64,000 bases of DNA from Leishmania martiniquensis (Eukaryota > Euglenozoa > Kinetoplastea > Trypanosomatida > Trypanosomatidae): NCBI RefSeq assembly GCF_017916325.1, contig NC_090154.1, positions 313,001-377,000 on the forward strand, written 5' to 3'. Position 1 is the stretch's first letter. The number at the start of each line of letters is the position of its first letter. The notes beneath the pieces are model-generated. The model saw only the letters and a program-made list of their open reading frames with translations. It ran no database searches and was not told where the DNA came from. Of the stretch, positions 52,735 to 63,061 are shown in pieces. A program made the position numbers and the translations under genes.

Positions 52735-52780
52735 AGGAGAAAGGCGCGTTGCCTATCGCTTCCCCTCGCTCACTTCTGCA

Positions 52781-54029
52781 ATGCGGACCAGCAGAGGACC
52801 AATGCGTCTGCGCTGCCTGTGGCAGCCGCAGCACAGTAGCAGCGAGGGCGACATCCACAACAAAGACAAGGCCTCAGCGCCCTTCCACCATCCCACCCTC
52901 GCACGAGGCGAATTCGGTACGCGAAGGATGCGGCCTCCGCCTCCATCGGCGCTTCCTTTTGTTTTTCGTCTTCGCAACAGCTATTTTCGGTTAGCGATGC
53001 GCTCACGATGTGTTGGCGCTTGCGCTGGAAAGCGGCACTTCCGTGAACTCGCGCACGGCAACGTCAGCGCACTGCGCAAGAAGAAAGAGCCGCGTGCGCT
53101 ATGCCAACTGTTGGAAGACGAGCTCAAGGAGCAGAAGGCGCAAGCAGACGCTCTTGCGGCCTTGGTGGAGGAGCTCGACGCCAAGGCCGCGGCGGAGGCT
53201 ACCGTCGAGAGTGCACAGGAGTCGGCGGCGCAGGAAAGGGCCCGCCTGCTTCGCTCACTGGAGGAGGCATGTACCCGTATGGTGAGGGTCACGGCAGCCG
53301 GCACAGTCTCTGAAGAAGAGGCCGCAGGAGGACCACATACGAGCAGCGCCGCCACGACCACAACTCCTCTCGAAGTGTCCCTTCAGCAGTGTCGGGGCGA
53401 GCTGGACGAGGCGCGTGCGCAAGTCCTGCAGCTCTCCGGCGCCCAGCATGAGGCTCAGGAGCTGCAGCGCCGCTGCGACGAGCTGACAGAAGCGCTACGG
53501 GCGCAGCGCTCCGCGGCCCGGAAATTGGGGGCGGTGGCTCCAGCGACCCTCGCGGCGGCGCTGCGGGACCACGCAGAAGAGGTTGCGCGGCGCCTACGAG
53601 GCGGCGCGGTGCGAGGCAGCACCCGCCTCTACCCAGCTCAGCCTCGCGGCCATTCCCTAGGGAGTGAACAGCAGTCACTCCACCGTGGACGCCACGTCCC
53701 CTGCGTCTTCGCTTGACCCTTTCCGAGAGGCGCGCTACGAAGCACGCATCCGCTCGCTGGAGCAGCTGTTGCGCGAGGTTGACGCGACGCGCATGTCGTC
53801 AGCGCTTTGGGGCGTGCCTGTGTCTCACGCCCGGGCGCGGCGCTGTCTCGAGGTGCCGCTCGCGTCTCTGAAGGAGCCCATCGAACGAATTCTATACTTT
53901 AGCACACCTGACGCATGCGTCGCGTCTACCAAAGCACTCTTTCAGCCCCCTAACTGCACCGCACTAGCCGGCGCAGGTGCGGTTGGTGTGGGTGGCCGGG
54001 TGCACTCGCTTTGGTGGTCGCTGTCATGA
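52781..54029 (+). pseudogene. Broken coiled-coil protein gene
   Basis: In one frame (open 52718-53716) the sequence encodes clear coiled-coil, for example LCQLLEDELKEQKAQADALAALVEELDAKAA and LDEARAQVLQLSGAQHEAQELQRRCDEL (in pieces). At about 53590 sensible sequence passes to another frame (AYEAARCEAAPASTQLSLAAIP). That frame meets TAG at 53658-53660, then continues with good coding character (YEARIRSLEQLLREVDATR, SLKEPIERILYFSTPDACV) to the TGA at 54027-54029. At least one frameshift and one stop are therefore needed, which suggests a decayed gene. Alternatives are an intact 332- or 311-residue protein (starts 52718 or 52781, stop 53714-53716) with a foreign tail, or assembly error. It starts only about 50 nt after the previous stop, too close for normal trans-splicing, so it may once have been part of that gene. 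Confidence 0.45.
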
Positions 54030-54990
54030 TCATCTTCTCCTTTGTCGGTGTGTCTCCAGCACGTCAAGGCGTGTCTGCGGTGTGTCTCAACGGGACGGAG
54101 GAGCGGCGCACTCGTTGTGGCGCTCGATCTCTTACCCAATCACCCCTCTGTGCCATCAGAGGTGTTCTCCTTCGTGTTGCTGACATAAAGCCTCTCCCAC
54201 CACCACCGCCTCGGAAGGCCGCGTCTCGCCTTTGTCTTCTCCCCCCTCCCCTCTCCTGCCGCCCACTCTTCGCACTCCTCCCACTGTGCATCGGTTGTCG
54301 ATCACCGAGTGTTCTTCTCCAGCGCTCCTCTGAAAGCGATGCACTCAGGCGGGGCCAGAGTGGGGGGGATTTTATGAGCTGCGGGCGTGCGCGACACGCG
54401 AAGGAGGAGGAGCGTTGTCTCTCCGCCTTCCCTCCTCTCGCCTCAAAGTTTGAGGAGGAGCACTCAGGAAAGGGCAATAGGGAGCAATCATTTATATATA
54501 TATATATATTCATATGTGGAGTTTCGTGGATGGGAAGCGGATGTGCGTGTGAGGGAGCACCGCCTTCTCCGGAGCCTATGCGAAAGTGGCGATAGTGTGT
54601 ACTCGCTGATTAGGCACACACAAGCGAAGACGTATGGGATTCAGCGGCGGCCCCAGACTCTTTTGTTCATGTTTGCCCTCTTCGTACTCTGTTGCTGTCC
54701 CACTCATCCACCTCTCTCTCCCCCTTGGGCTCTCCCTCTTCGCCCACTTTGAGCTTACAAATACAACGCATACGCGCGCGTTTGGCACGGCAAAGGGGAG
54801 GGCTAGAGTGTCCGGTGGCGTGGCCGTGTGCGCAAGTGTCGCACCGCACGTACTGTCTTCCCTTTACAGAGCGATCGCCCCTCTCACCTCCTTCTTCATT
54901 CGCACAAATTCCTCTACCCTTCGGGGGGAACGTCTAGCAGCAGCACTGGCCTTGTCGAAGCGGTGCCGTTCAGCGCAAAAACGTGCTCGC
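54030..54990 (+). other. Intergenic
   Basis: About 0.96 kb with a TA microsatellite (54493-54509) and a pyrimidine tract at 54670-54750. An in-frame extension of the next gene from 54634 exists but is low-complexity. Confidence 0.5.
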
Positions 54991-57363
54991 ATGTCCTCTT
55001 CATGTGCGTCACAGCAGGTGCAGCAGCAGCAGCAGCAGCCATGGACCCTCTCTGCATATCACACGGTGCTCACGAAGTTTGTGAGCGCCCTCCAAGCTGA
55101 AGTGCGCCGTCAGCAAGACACCTACGATCACGCCGTGGAAATCCTTCACGCGAGCGCAGATGCTGGCCCGACCAACGCTATGCAAAAGCTTGGCGTTCCC
55201 CTGTTCGTCACGCATGAAGAACAGATGCAGGCACTGCGAGACACTCATGCGCTAGCCACGCTGGGCACGGGGGCACTTGTCGCGCTGGGGCCTTACCGGC
55301 TGCTGCACACGCTAAAAGCACACATGACGCGCATCGAAGACGAGCGTCGAGCGGGCGCCGTGGCGGCAGGGAGCGGCATCGGTGCGGGGAAGAGGCGCCT
55401 CGGCGGGGATGTCCTTGTGCTCAAGTCGGAAAGAAGCATCGGCACCACCGCTCTGGAAGGCGGCGCGAGAAGTCAGACCCTACGGCACCATGATATGTCG
55501 TCGCTGCCGGTACGAATCAAGGCGGAGCGCTCTGACGACGATGCGCTTGACGCAGTAGCACAGCAGTGGCCATCTGCCAGCGACTGTTCTCCGCCAGCTT
55601 CCCCATCACCGTCCTCCACTGACGCGATGTTGGCCCCGATGTCAGCCGTGGCGGGGCACCTCTGTACTAAAGGTGTCACCCCAAGTTCTGCAAGCGGCAC
55701 TGGCGCAGGTGGATTGAGCGACGGCTGCCCTCCCTCGTGGATTACACTGAAGAGGGAGGCGGAAACGAAACCACCATCGAGCGACATATACAACGGCGCC
55801 TACTTCGTTCCTCACCCCACTCCAGCTGGCGCGCCGATCGCTCGCTACGTGTCATCGCCGGCTCGCTCGCCCTCCGCCAACAACGCAGCGTCGCCACCGT
55901 CCGCGCCGCTTCCCGTGCTCGTTGCGCCCGTGAATTCTATGAAAAAAGCGACGAGCAGTACAGCGAAGAAGCGTCCGGCAGCGTTGCCGCCGAGGGCACA
56001 CAAGCGTTGTCGCGTGGCGAGCACGTCGCTGACGAGCGCTGTAGCCGCTGGCGATGCGCCGCTTCTCTCACGAGCGCAGCGGCCAAAGATCACCCGCATA
56101 CAGGAGTGCGCGCAGCTCTTTGATCCGGCGCCGTCAGCGCCATCCCTGTCGAGAGAGAAGAAAGAGGGGAGCCTTGCGCTTCAGCTATGGTGGCGCATTT
56201 GGCCCAGCTCCTCATCGGCATCACCCTCTGCGCCGCACGTGTGCCTTCGGCCAACGCCTACCATAGTCGCTGCTCTAATCCGCGTCGCTAAGGAAAACTA
56301 TAAGCGAGATTGTGAGCGCGGCGCAGCGCAGCAGGCGTATCTTGCAGCGCTGCTAGACACAGCAGTGACTCAGAGGACGGGCAGTGCGGCAGGTGGTAGG
56401 GCTGGCGCAAGGAGCGCTGGGCAGGCAGCTCTCGACACGCCACCGGAGCTGCCTCATCCAGAGGCGCTGCGTCAACTTCAAGATGAGCTGGCGAGCAGGC
56501 AGGCGAAGCTGGACAGTGCGTACGCCGAGCGGCTGGCACTTCTTGGACAGCTGACGGAAGCGCTGCAGAGCGAATCCTTAGCGTGCGTCGGCAGGGCCAT
56601 AGCATCTGAGGTCGGTGAGGCGGGGCATGCTGCCCCTCCCTCACTGCCTCACGTGCAGCACAGCGCCGCATCCTCATCGGGCCATCGAAAGAAAAGCCGG
56701 CCGTCGAGTTCAAATGGCCGACCCACTTGCGCCTCCACAGCCACCGATGTCGAGGTGGCAGAGGACCACCTCGGCGCTAAGTTGAAAGCAGCCTCCCAGA
56801 TATCCGCTAAGAACGCAGCGCCTGGTGCACGCGCCCTGGAGCTTCTTCGCTCCTCTCTCGCAGATCCCATATCGCTCTTGCGAAACATCTCAAAGGCACG
56901 CGCATCCCTCGCGTTCTCGTCCAGTGAAACAGGTCCCGAGGCAGTGACGCTGCGGCCGCGCTTACAGGCAACCTCTGAGGAAAGCGAGGATCTCCCAAGC
57001 GACATCATCTGCATTGATTTGCCGTCCTTGGAGCACGACCGCACTGCGCCAGAGCTGGCGGAGTACCTCTGGCCAGAGGATCTGGATGCCCGCATCCGGC
57101 ATGAGATGCGTGGCGTTGTGTGTGCCACGAGCGACCACACCGCCGCGTGGAGTGCCCATGTTGTATTGTCAGCGGCACAGGTGCGGCGGCTTGAGGCGGC
57201 GGCGCGTGCCGCGTCTACAGTGAACACCGCCTCTCAGCTGCGGGCGGTTGTACCGCCGGTGGTGAACGGCAGCATCGTGGTGCACCCCAAGTTCCTCGCA
57301 AGCGGCTGGCTCTACGTGCACGGGCGTGGTGAGACCATCGTCGCCGCTGTCGAGCTAGCTTAA
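54991..57363 (+). CDS. Unknown 790-residue protein with Gln run
   Basis: I do not recognise a family. The N-terminus has a short glutamine run (QQVQQQQQQPWTLSAYHTVLTKFV), followed by helical sequence to about residue 130 (VSALQAEVRRQQDTYDHAVEIL, LATLGTGALVALGPYRLLHTLKAHMTRIEDERR). Residues 150-420 are Ser/Pro/Ala-rich with basic patches (KKRPAALPPRAHKRCR) that could be nuclear targeting signals. A more ordered segment runs from about 440 to 640 with a heptad-like helix (LRQLQDELASRQAKLDSAYAERLALLGQL). The C-terminal 120 residues look folded: IICIDLPSLEHDRTAPELAEYLWPEDLDARI through VVHPKFLASGWLYVHGRGETIVAAVELA. The start was placed at the ATG before the Gln run. It might be a nuclear protein, but that is inference from composition. 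Confidence 0.65.
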   Translation: MSSSCASQQVQQQQQQPWTLSAYHTVLTKFVSALQAEVRRQQDTYDHAVEILHASADAGPTNAMQKLGVPLFVTHEEQMQALRDTHALATLGTGALVALGPYRLLHTLKAHMTRIEDERRAGAVAAGSGIGAGKRRLGGDVLVLKSERSIGTTALEGGARSQTLRHHDMSSLPVRIKAERSDDDALDAVAQQWPSASDCSPPASPSPSSTDAMLAPMSAVAGHLCTKGVTPSSASGTGAGGLSDGCPPSWITLKREAETKPPSSDIYNGAYFVPHPTPAGAPIARYVSSPARSPSANNAASPPSAPLPVLVAPVNSMKKATSSTAKKRPAALPPRAHKRCRVASTSLTSAVAAGDAPLLSRAQRPKITRIQECAQLFDPAPSAPSLSREKKEGSLALQLWWRIWPSSSSASPSAPHVCLRPTPTIVAALIRVAKENYKRDCERGAAQQAYLAALLDTAVTQRTGSAAGGRAGARSAGQAALDTPPELPHPEALRQLQDELASRQAKLDSAYAERLALLGQLTEALQSESLACVGRAIASEVGEAGHAAPPSLPHVQHSAASSSGHRKKSRPSSSNGRPTCASTATDVEVAEDHLGAKLKAASQISAKNAAPGARALELLRSSLADPISLLRNISKARASLAFSSSETGPEAVTLRPRLQATSEESEDLPSDIICIDLPSLEHDRTAPELAEYLWPEDLDARIRHEMRGVVCATSDHTAAWSAHVVLSAAQVRRLEAAARAASTVNTASQLRAVVPPVVNGSIVVHPKFLASGWLYVHGRGETIVAAVELA

Positions 57364-58155
57364 CGAGGGAGAGGCTTCGTGCGGTATCCACTTTATTCCC
57401 CCTTCCTCGCGTACCTTTCAGAGAACCTGCCCTTCTCGCGGCGCTGCCGCTCCACTCGACTCAGCCCATCAAGTATCCAACGTCTGGTGTGCTCGAGGAG
57501 CAGTGGCACAGAGGAAGACGAGTGAATATGTGCAGTAGTGCAAATTCGGGGGATGAGGTGCGCGGGAGGTGATGAAGCGTCGACAGCGCGCCCGACACCT
57601 CTGCATGCCACGGGTGTGTGTATGTATGTATGTGTGTGTGTGCGTGCAATGGACGCGCCTGTCGGCCGGCGCTTGGCGAGGGATGTCTTTCCCATTCCTC
57701 CTCCTTTGCACACGCCCCACTCCATAGCGAACTCGTTTGATGCCACACTCTGCGTGCTCACTAATTGCTCAGAACACTGGTGAGTCGTATCCCTGCGAAG
57801 ACGAGTGTTGAGCAGCGTTTCTTTGGCTGCTGTCTTTGTCCACCGGAAGACTTGGCAAGGTAGGGGGGTCGAAGCTCGGCCAAACGGGCCATCCACCATC
57901 CCGACTCGCTCGCTCTCTCCACACACACACACACCTTCACTCCCGCCATCCCTCCCTGCGCTCATCATCAGACTCTCCTCACGCACGCAAGCGCACCATT
58001 TGCTCTACAGGATAGGCTGCTGGTCACTCGAGGTATCGTGTGCTCGCCTCACAGCACCGCGCGCATACACACACCGAGGTGCACACCGTCGGTCTCCACC
58101 TTCTCTCTCTCTGACGCGCCTGCCTTTGGCGTTTTTTTTGCTGCTGGTAGTCGAC
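57364..58155 (+). other. Intergenic
   Basis: About 0.8 kb with a TG/TATG repeat (57614-57646), a CA repeat (57919-57933) and a pyrimidine tract ending GCTGGTAG right before the dynein light chain ATG. No gene is seen. Confidence 0.55.
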
Positions 58156-58494
58156 ATGTCTGGCACCAGGGTGCTCATCAAGGAGTCCACTATGCCAGTG
58201 GACATGCAGCAAGACTGCGCCGACTGCGCCGCACACGCGCTCTTCACTTTGAAGCTGAACGAGCAATCTGAAGTGGCGCAGTTCATCAAGAAGGAGCTGG
58301 ACATAAAGTATGGCGGGCAGTGGCACTGCGTCGTCGGGCACTCCTTCGGCTCCTGTGTCGGTCATGATGAGGCGTTCTTCATCTACTTTGAGATCAACGG
58401 CATCTTCTTTAGCATGTGGAGGATGGACAAGACACTCGAAGCGAAGCAGGTGCCCATCGGTAGGGCAGGGCACATCAAGCAGGTGGTCGCCTAA
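58156..58494 (+). CDS. Dynein light chain, LC8-type, with C-terminal extension
   Basis: A 112-residue protein. LC8 dimers act as a hub that binds the dynein intermediate chain and many other partners, in cytoplasmic and flagellar dyneins. Family marks: MPVDMQQDCADCAAHAL (helix 1), VAQFIKKELDIKYGGQWHCVVG (helix 2 and first strand), SFGSCVGHDEAFFIYFEINGIFFSMWR (the swapped strand and partner groove). The normal protein ends soon after the last strand at about 89 residues. Here about 20 residues follow (MDKTLEAKQVPIGRAGHIKQVVA), and the N-terminus is slightly longer. FGSCVGHDE replaces the usual FGSYVTHE, so partner choice may differ from canonical LC8; it could be one of several axonemal isoforms. 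The ATG follows a pyrimidine tract; the splice site is probably further upstream. Confidence 0.85.
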   Translation: MSGTRVLIKESTMPVDMQQDCADCAAHALFTLKLNEQSEVAQFIKKELDIKYGGQWHCVVGHSFGSCVGHDEAFFIYFEINGIFFSMWRMDKTLEAKQVPIGRAGHIKQVVA

Positions 58495-59371
58495 AGTCGC
58501 TTCGCGCGTTTCGTCGAGTGCCGGGCTCAGGTGGTGGGGCGGTGCCATTCGTGATTGTCCAGTGACGGTGGCAGGCGCGCATCAAGACAGCGGTGCAGCG
58601 CTGCGCAGAAGCAGTGCGCTGTATCCGAACGAGCGCTGAAGTGGAAGCGCGACTCACGTCTTCTGCGAGTTCGCTGTGTTGTGTAGCGCATATCCCTTTT
58701 TTTTCCCACTGGGCAGCCGTCGAGCTGGCGCCGGTGATGTACAAAGCCGAAGGCGCCGCAGCAATGCGCTGCGTATACATGTGATCGCTGTTGGCTAAAG
58801 CGATCGCCTGCCGTCGGTCTGTCTGCAATGACGCAAATGGGCGGTATGAAAAGGATATGCACCGTGGTAAAGAGGAGCATGAGGGTGAGGGGTGGCCTGA
58901 CTTTCTCCCTCTCCCTCTCTCTCTGTCCTTTTTTTGTGTGTGTGTGTGCACGTGACAGCAAAGCAAAGCCGTCGATTCTTGTGAGCAGTGGAATGAAGCG
59001 GCTGACCCCCCCTCCCTCCCTCCCTCCTGCCTCATCCGCGTCGCTGCTGTGTTCTGCTGAGCGCTCACTTCTCATGTCAGGTGCGTTGGCGTACCCAACC
59101 GCTCTTTGCTTCGCCTCCGTCCCTCCCTCTCACTCTTCATGGCGTCACCCGCGCTCCTGAAAGTGTCTCTCCTCCTCTTCTTTCCCCGTGCCCGAGCCTG
59201 CAGCATCTAGTAGGACCGCCTGAGAAGGGGGTGAGCGCTTCGCCTATTGAATTCCTGAGCTCCTGTGCCTTGGCCGCCGGCGCCTCTTTTGTAGCGTACG
59301 CCAGTGCGAATACTCGCCTCCTCACGAGAAGCGGCCGTCTTCATCCACCGTCACGGCGGGCGTAGTCGGAT
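58495..59371 (+). other. Intergenic
   Basis: About 0.88 kb. TG repeat near 58936-58949, C-rich run near 59005-59028. No gene is seen. Confidence 0.55.
59167..59203 (+). promoter_or_regulatory. Candidate trans-splice acceptor for the FKBP-like gene
   Basis: The tract CTCTCCTCCTCTTCTTTCCCC is followed by GAGCCTGCAG, AG at 59202-59203, 169 nt before the ATG. Confidence 0.4.
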
Positions 59372-59980
59372 ATGGCTCTCCTCTCCCCTGTGCGCGGCGC
59401 GCTCGCCGCTGCCGCCGCGCTGCTGGTGCTCACCCTCGGCGTAGTGAGCGTCAAGGCCAGTTACTGGTCGGACGAAGTGAATCGCGTGCGCACCTACACG
59501 GCGGCGAACTATATTCAGCGCATGGCACGGAAGCCGAACGTGTCTGCTCTGCCGTCTGGTCTCCTCTTCACCATCGAACGCCGTGGCTTCGGCGACCGCG
59601 CCCCGGGGGCGAACGACAAGTGCGAAATGCACTACACCATCTACTTCCGCTTCCCTGGCATCGTGGAGAACACGCGCGGCCACCCCTACCCGGTGCAGCG
59701 CTCGCCGTCGCAGCTGACCCCTGGCATGGCCGAGGCAATGCAGCTGATGCGCGAGGGTGATCGGTGGTACCTCTACGTGCCTTACCAGCTTGGCTATGGG
59801 AAGGAAGGCAGCAAGGAAAAAAACGTCCCCTCTCTCTCTAGCCTGCGCGTGGAGATGGAGCTGTACAGGTGCAAGTCACCGAGTGGTCAGACGAGCGCCG
59901 AAATCGACGCGTACCTCGCAAAGTACATGAAGACACCAATGCCGGCAAAGACGGAGCCGATCGATTACACCGATTTGTAG
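59372..59980 (+). CDS. FKBP-type peptidyl-prolyl isomerase-like protein, membrane-anchored or secreted
   Basis: A 202-residue protein. Residues about 8-32 are hydrophobic (GALAAAAALLVLTLGVVSVKASY), a signal peptide or anchor. A short helical region (YWSDEVNRVRTYTAANYIQRMARKPNVS) resembles the dimerisation part of Mip/FkpA-type FKBPs. From about residue 55 the FKBP fold can be followed: LPSGLLFTIERRGFG, KCEMHYTIYFRF, LTPGMAEAMQLMREGDRWYLYVPYQLGYG, SLRVEMELYRC. The LGYG-type strand and the MREGDRWYLYVP core are typical. The FD..S loop and the Trp of VIPGW are absent, so isomerase activity may be weak or lost. It could act as a chaperone in the ER or secretory route. Start chosen because it opens the hydrophobic segment. 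Confidence 0.78.
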   Translation: MALLSPVRGALAAAAALLVLTLGVVSVKASYWSDEVNRVRTYTAANYIQRMARKPNVSALPSGLLFTIERRGFGDRAPGANDKCEMHYTIYFRFPGIVENTRGHPYPVQRSPSQLTPGMAEAMQLMREGDRWYLYVPYQLGYGKEGSKEKNVPSLSSLRVEMELYRCKSPSGQTSAEIDAYLAKYMKTPMPAKTEPIDYTDL

Positions 59981-60021
59981 ATGCGGCACGCAGCCTATCC
60001 TCTCGTCAGGTGTCTCAGCGG

Positions 60022-60039
60022 ATATATATATATATATAT
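60022..60039. repeat. (TA)n microsatellite
   Basis: About 18 bases of alternating A and T, 42 nt after the FKBP-like stop codon, in its 3' UTR. Confidence 0.9.
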
Positions 60040-62950
60040 TCCGGTCAGAGTTTCGGTGGGCGGATTTGACAGGCATCTGTTTTGCCGTCAGCGTCGCGGA
60101 CGGTCATCGGTGATGGCCCCTCTCTCTTTTACCTCACACACACACACACTTATGCACTTGCACGCTTCTCCGCGCTCTCCCTCAGATGCTATGACTGTTG
60201 TCGTCGTGTCGATGGAGACAGCGCTCTATCCCAGTAGGACGAACTGCGAAGGAGAGATGGAAGGCGCGGCAAGCGCGCACGCGTGGCGGGTGGGGCGTAT
60301 TGTGTCTGCGTGTGCGCGAGTCGGTGTCAGTGTACATGTGTGTCAATTCGCCACTGTTTGGGTCGATTAGTGTTTGGGGAGGGGTAGTAAGAGGGAGGTG
60401 GTAGCTAAACGGCTCTGTCAGCGTGATATGAAAACCTTTGATCGGAGATATCTTTTTTGAGCGACAGCCCGTAGCAATAGTGCGACGCGCACATATACAT
60501 ATACACTCAATGTCTACGAGGGGCACAAAGAAAAACTGAAGCAGACGAAAGGAAGCGACAAGAAAAAAAAAGGTGCCAGAAGTGGGAGGGGCAACAGTGG
60601 GCCCGACGGCGCCCCGTAAATGTATGCATGGTACCGGGGAGGAGGAGGAGAAGGGCATTCACGCGTATCTGTCTTGCCCTTGGCAACGCAAACGGGCATC
60701 GTACAGGATGCAACGGAAATTCGACTGGAAACAGCGGCAGTGAAGCGCAGTACCGCGCGCCTCCCCGCAGGCCCCCTCTCCTCCGTCTCCCGCCACCGCC
60801 GATGAGTGGTCCTTCCTTCGTCCTTCCCCTCGATCACTCCTGTCATCCTCTGGCCGTCTCCTTCGCTTTCCTGCGCCGCCGTCCCTGGGCGAACCTCTTG
60901 GGCCTCACCGCTCTCTCCACCCCGCCCCCGAGCGACACCGGCACGGGCACCCCTCTCTTGAAAGGAGGATGACCCGGAATAGGGCTTCGGAGACTCCTTC
61001 CAGCTCTCCAGCTGGTCACCGCAACCTATGGCGAGAGCGGCGCCCGCTCGCCTGCCCTATTCGCACCCGAGATGTGACGCAGAGCGGCGTCTCAGCGCCA
61101 CTCTGCGCTACCTTCGAGCGAGGCAGCACGGCCATAGGCAGCGTGCCTCGCCCGCCTCTCGTCTAAGTGGCAGAAGAGAAACAGCGTTGTGCGCGCGCTC
61201 TCATGGATGCGTTCGGGTGGCAGCGGCATGACCGGTGAAGGGGGTCAGCAGACCTGCTAGCAGTGCGTATCAGTCGCGCCGTGTCGGGCACGTGCGACAG
61301 AGGCTATAGGCACCGCATATGGGTGCGGACTCCTCTCAGTGCCGGAGGTGTCGCCAGCAGACTGCGCCGCAGGCGCGCTCGACCACTACACCTGCAGCAC
61401 GCGTCGAAGACAAGTTCGACAACACGTTGCGGCAGCTTCCCCCACCCCCCTCCCCCGCCACGTTGACGGCGCTGCGTAGGACGAGACCAGATGGCACGCG
61501 TCATGTTCATCGAACGGGCGATGCAACGCATGGCAAAGTTGTCGAGGGAGGAAACGAAGCCTGCGCCTTTGGAGCGCTGCCCGTGATTCCACTTGTTGCT
61601 CAGCGCGCACACGCTCACCCCCTATATCTAAGGGGAGTCATTTACTGCCCTGGAGTGTCGTGCTTCATGTCTCCTGCTGAAGACAACAGAACAGGTAAGG
61701 TTGATGATGCGCGGCTGCGTTGAGCACTGCAGCGTCTCCCTCCCTCTCCTCCCCGCCTCCTCTCTCTCGCTCGCTCGCTCGTGCTTCTCGTGAGTATTTT
61801 TTATTTGTGGGAGACACGTACCGGCGCCGCATCCGCGTGTACAACGCCGCTATGCCTCGCGGAAGATGCATGTGTAGGGTGGGCACAGAGTACAAAAAAA
61901 AAACGCAGAACGCTTCGCCTGCCCTGTTGAGGATCTCTGATATCCCCATCCCATCCCCCCTCGCCTCCCCTTCATACCCCTCCTCTCACTCTATGGCACA
62001 ATAGCATGCTCACTCGCATGCAAGCGCGTGCAACAACAGCAAACACAAACATCACTGCGCCCACCGCACACGTATAAACTTTTGCTCTCGCCATCTGCTA
62101 CAGACGAACAGACAGGCGGGCGGGCGGTTGGGGGTGGACAGGAAGAGTCTGTGCACCTTGGCAGCCAACCGTACGTGTGCCGCTGTCTTGTCTTCCGCTT
62201 TTACTGATCAGGCGCACAGCTCATACGACAGGCGGAGCGGTGGGTCCCCCCTCTCCCTCCCCCCAATACACGTACGCACGCACACACACTTCATTGCTAA
62301 TGGGTGTTGTGTGATCTTGTTACTCCTCTTGTTCCCTTGCCTTTACCCCCACCCCCCTCTCCCTCCCGCACACACGCGCGAAAAAAAGCACCCTCCCCTC
62401 CTACCCTTGCCGTGCTCGCAGGGCATTTTTCTCGCTGTCTTCATGTGCTTAAGTGTGTGTGTGCGTGTGTGCAGTTGTTGTTACAAAGAAGCCCTCTCCC
62501 CTTCGTCATCCCATCCCCCCCTTCTCCCCTCCTCTTCTCTCTCTCCCTCCAATCTGGCGGCCTGTGGGCGACCTCAGTCAGGGGAAGACGGGCAAACAGA
62601 ACGGTAGAACGTACCACAGAGAGTCTGCCGAAAACACGCGCGCGTCTGTTGGCTATTGCGTCGTCGTCGCGGGTCTCGACAACCCGGGCGACTTTTATTC
62701 CGTGTCTGTGGCGCGTGTCCTGCCTGTTCGTCTGACTCTGCTTCTCACGCAGTTCTCCTCTCCCTCCCATAGTGCATCGGAAAAAGAAAAAGGGAGGGAG
62801 GGGGGCATACTCTTCGCTGTGGTCGTCGCCCGCTTTGCCTTCGCTCGGCAGAGCATCTTTCGCTCCTAGGTCGTCTCGGGGAGGGGAGGGCGCCCCGCTG
62901 CCCCGCCCCCACCCCTTCGGCCCCATTCTCGCACACTCTGCACTTTAATT

Positions 62951-62966
62951 CGCTCTTCTCTTTCAG
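62951..62966 (+). promoter_or_regulatory. Candidate trans-splice acceptor for the edge gene
   Basis: CGCTCTTCTCTTTCAG with AG at 62965-62966, 95 nt upstream of the ATG at 63062; spacing is typical. Confidence 0.5.
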
Positions 62967-63061
62967 TGTCAAGGTCGATCGACTCCTTCCCCACACGCAC
63001 ACCACCATCACCACTCCTCACCACTCCAGACTCCGGCGCGCAGGGGATCCGTGGGTGAGGC

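Larger units (their letters stand above)
59981..63061 (+). other. 3-kb stretch without a gene
   Basis: The first part has a TA repeat (60022-60039) and CA repeats (60138-60149). A GC-rich block at about 60880-61660 lacks the usual pyrimidine tracts and looks like decayed coding or retroposon sequence, but no domain is identifiable. The remainder (61730-62560) returns to pyrimidine tracts and CA/TG repeats. Open frames up to 161 codons are rejected. Confidence 0.5.

Noticed and set aside
54634..54990. A 119-codon N-terminal extension of the 790-residue protein
   Set aside because: The region is pyrimidine-tract and spacer-like; the extension looks like translated 5' UTR. An RNA-seq splice site could overturn this.
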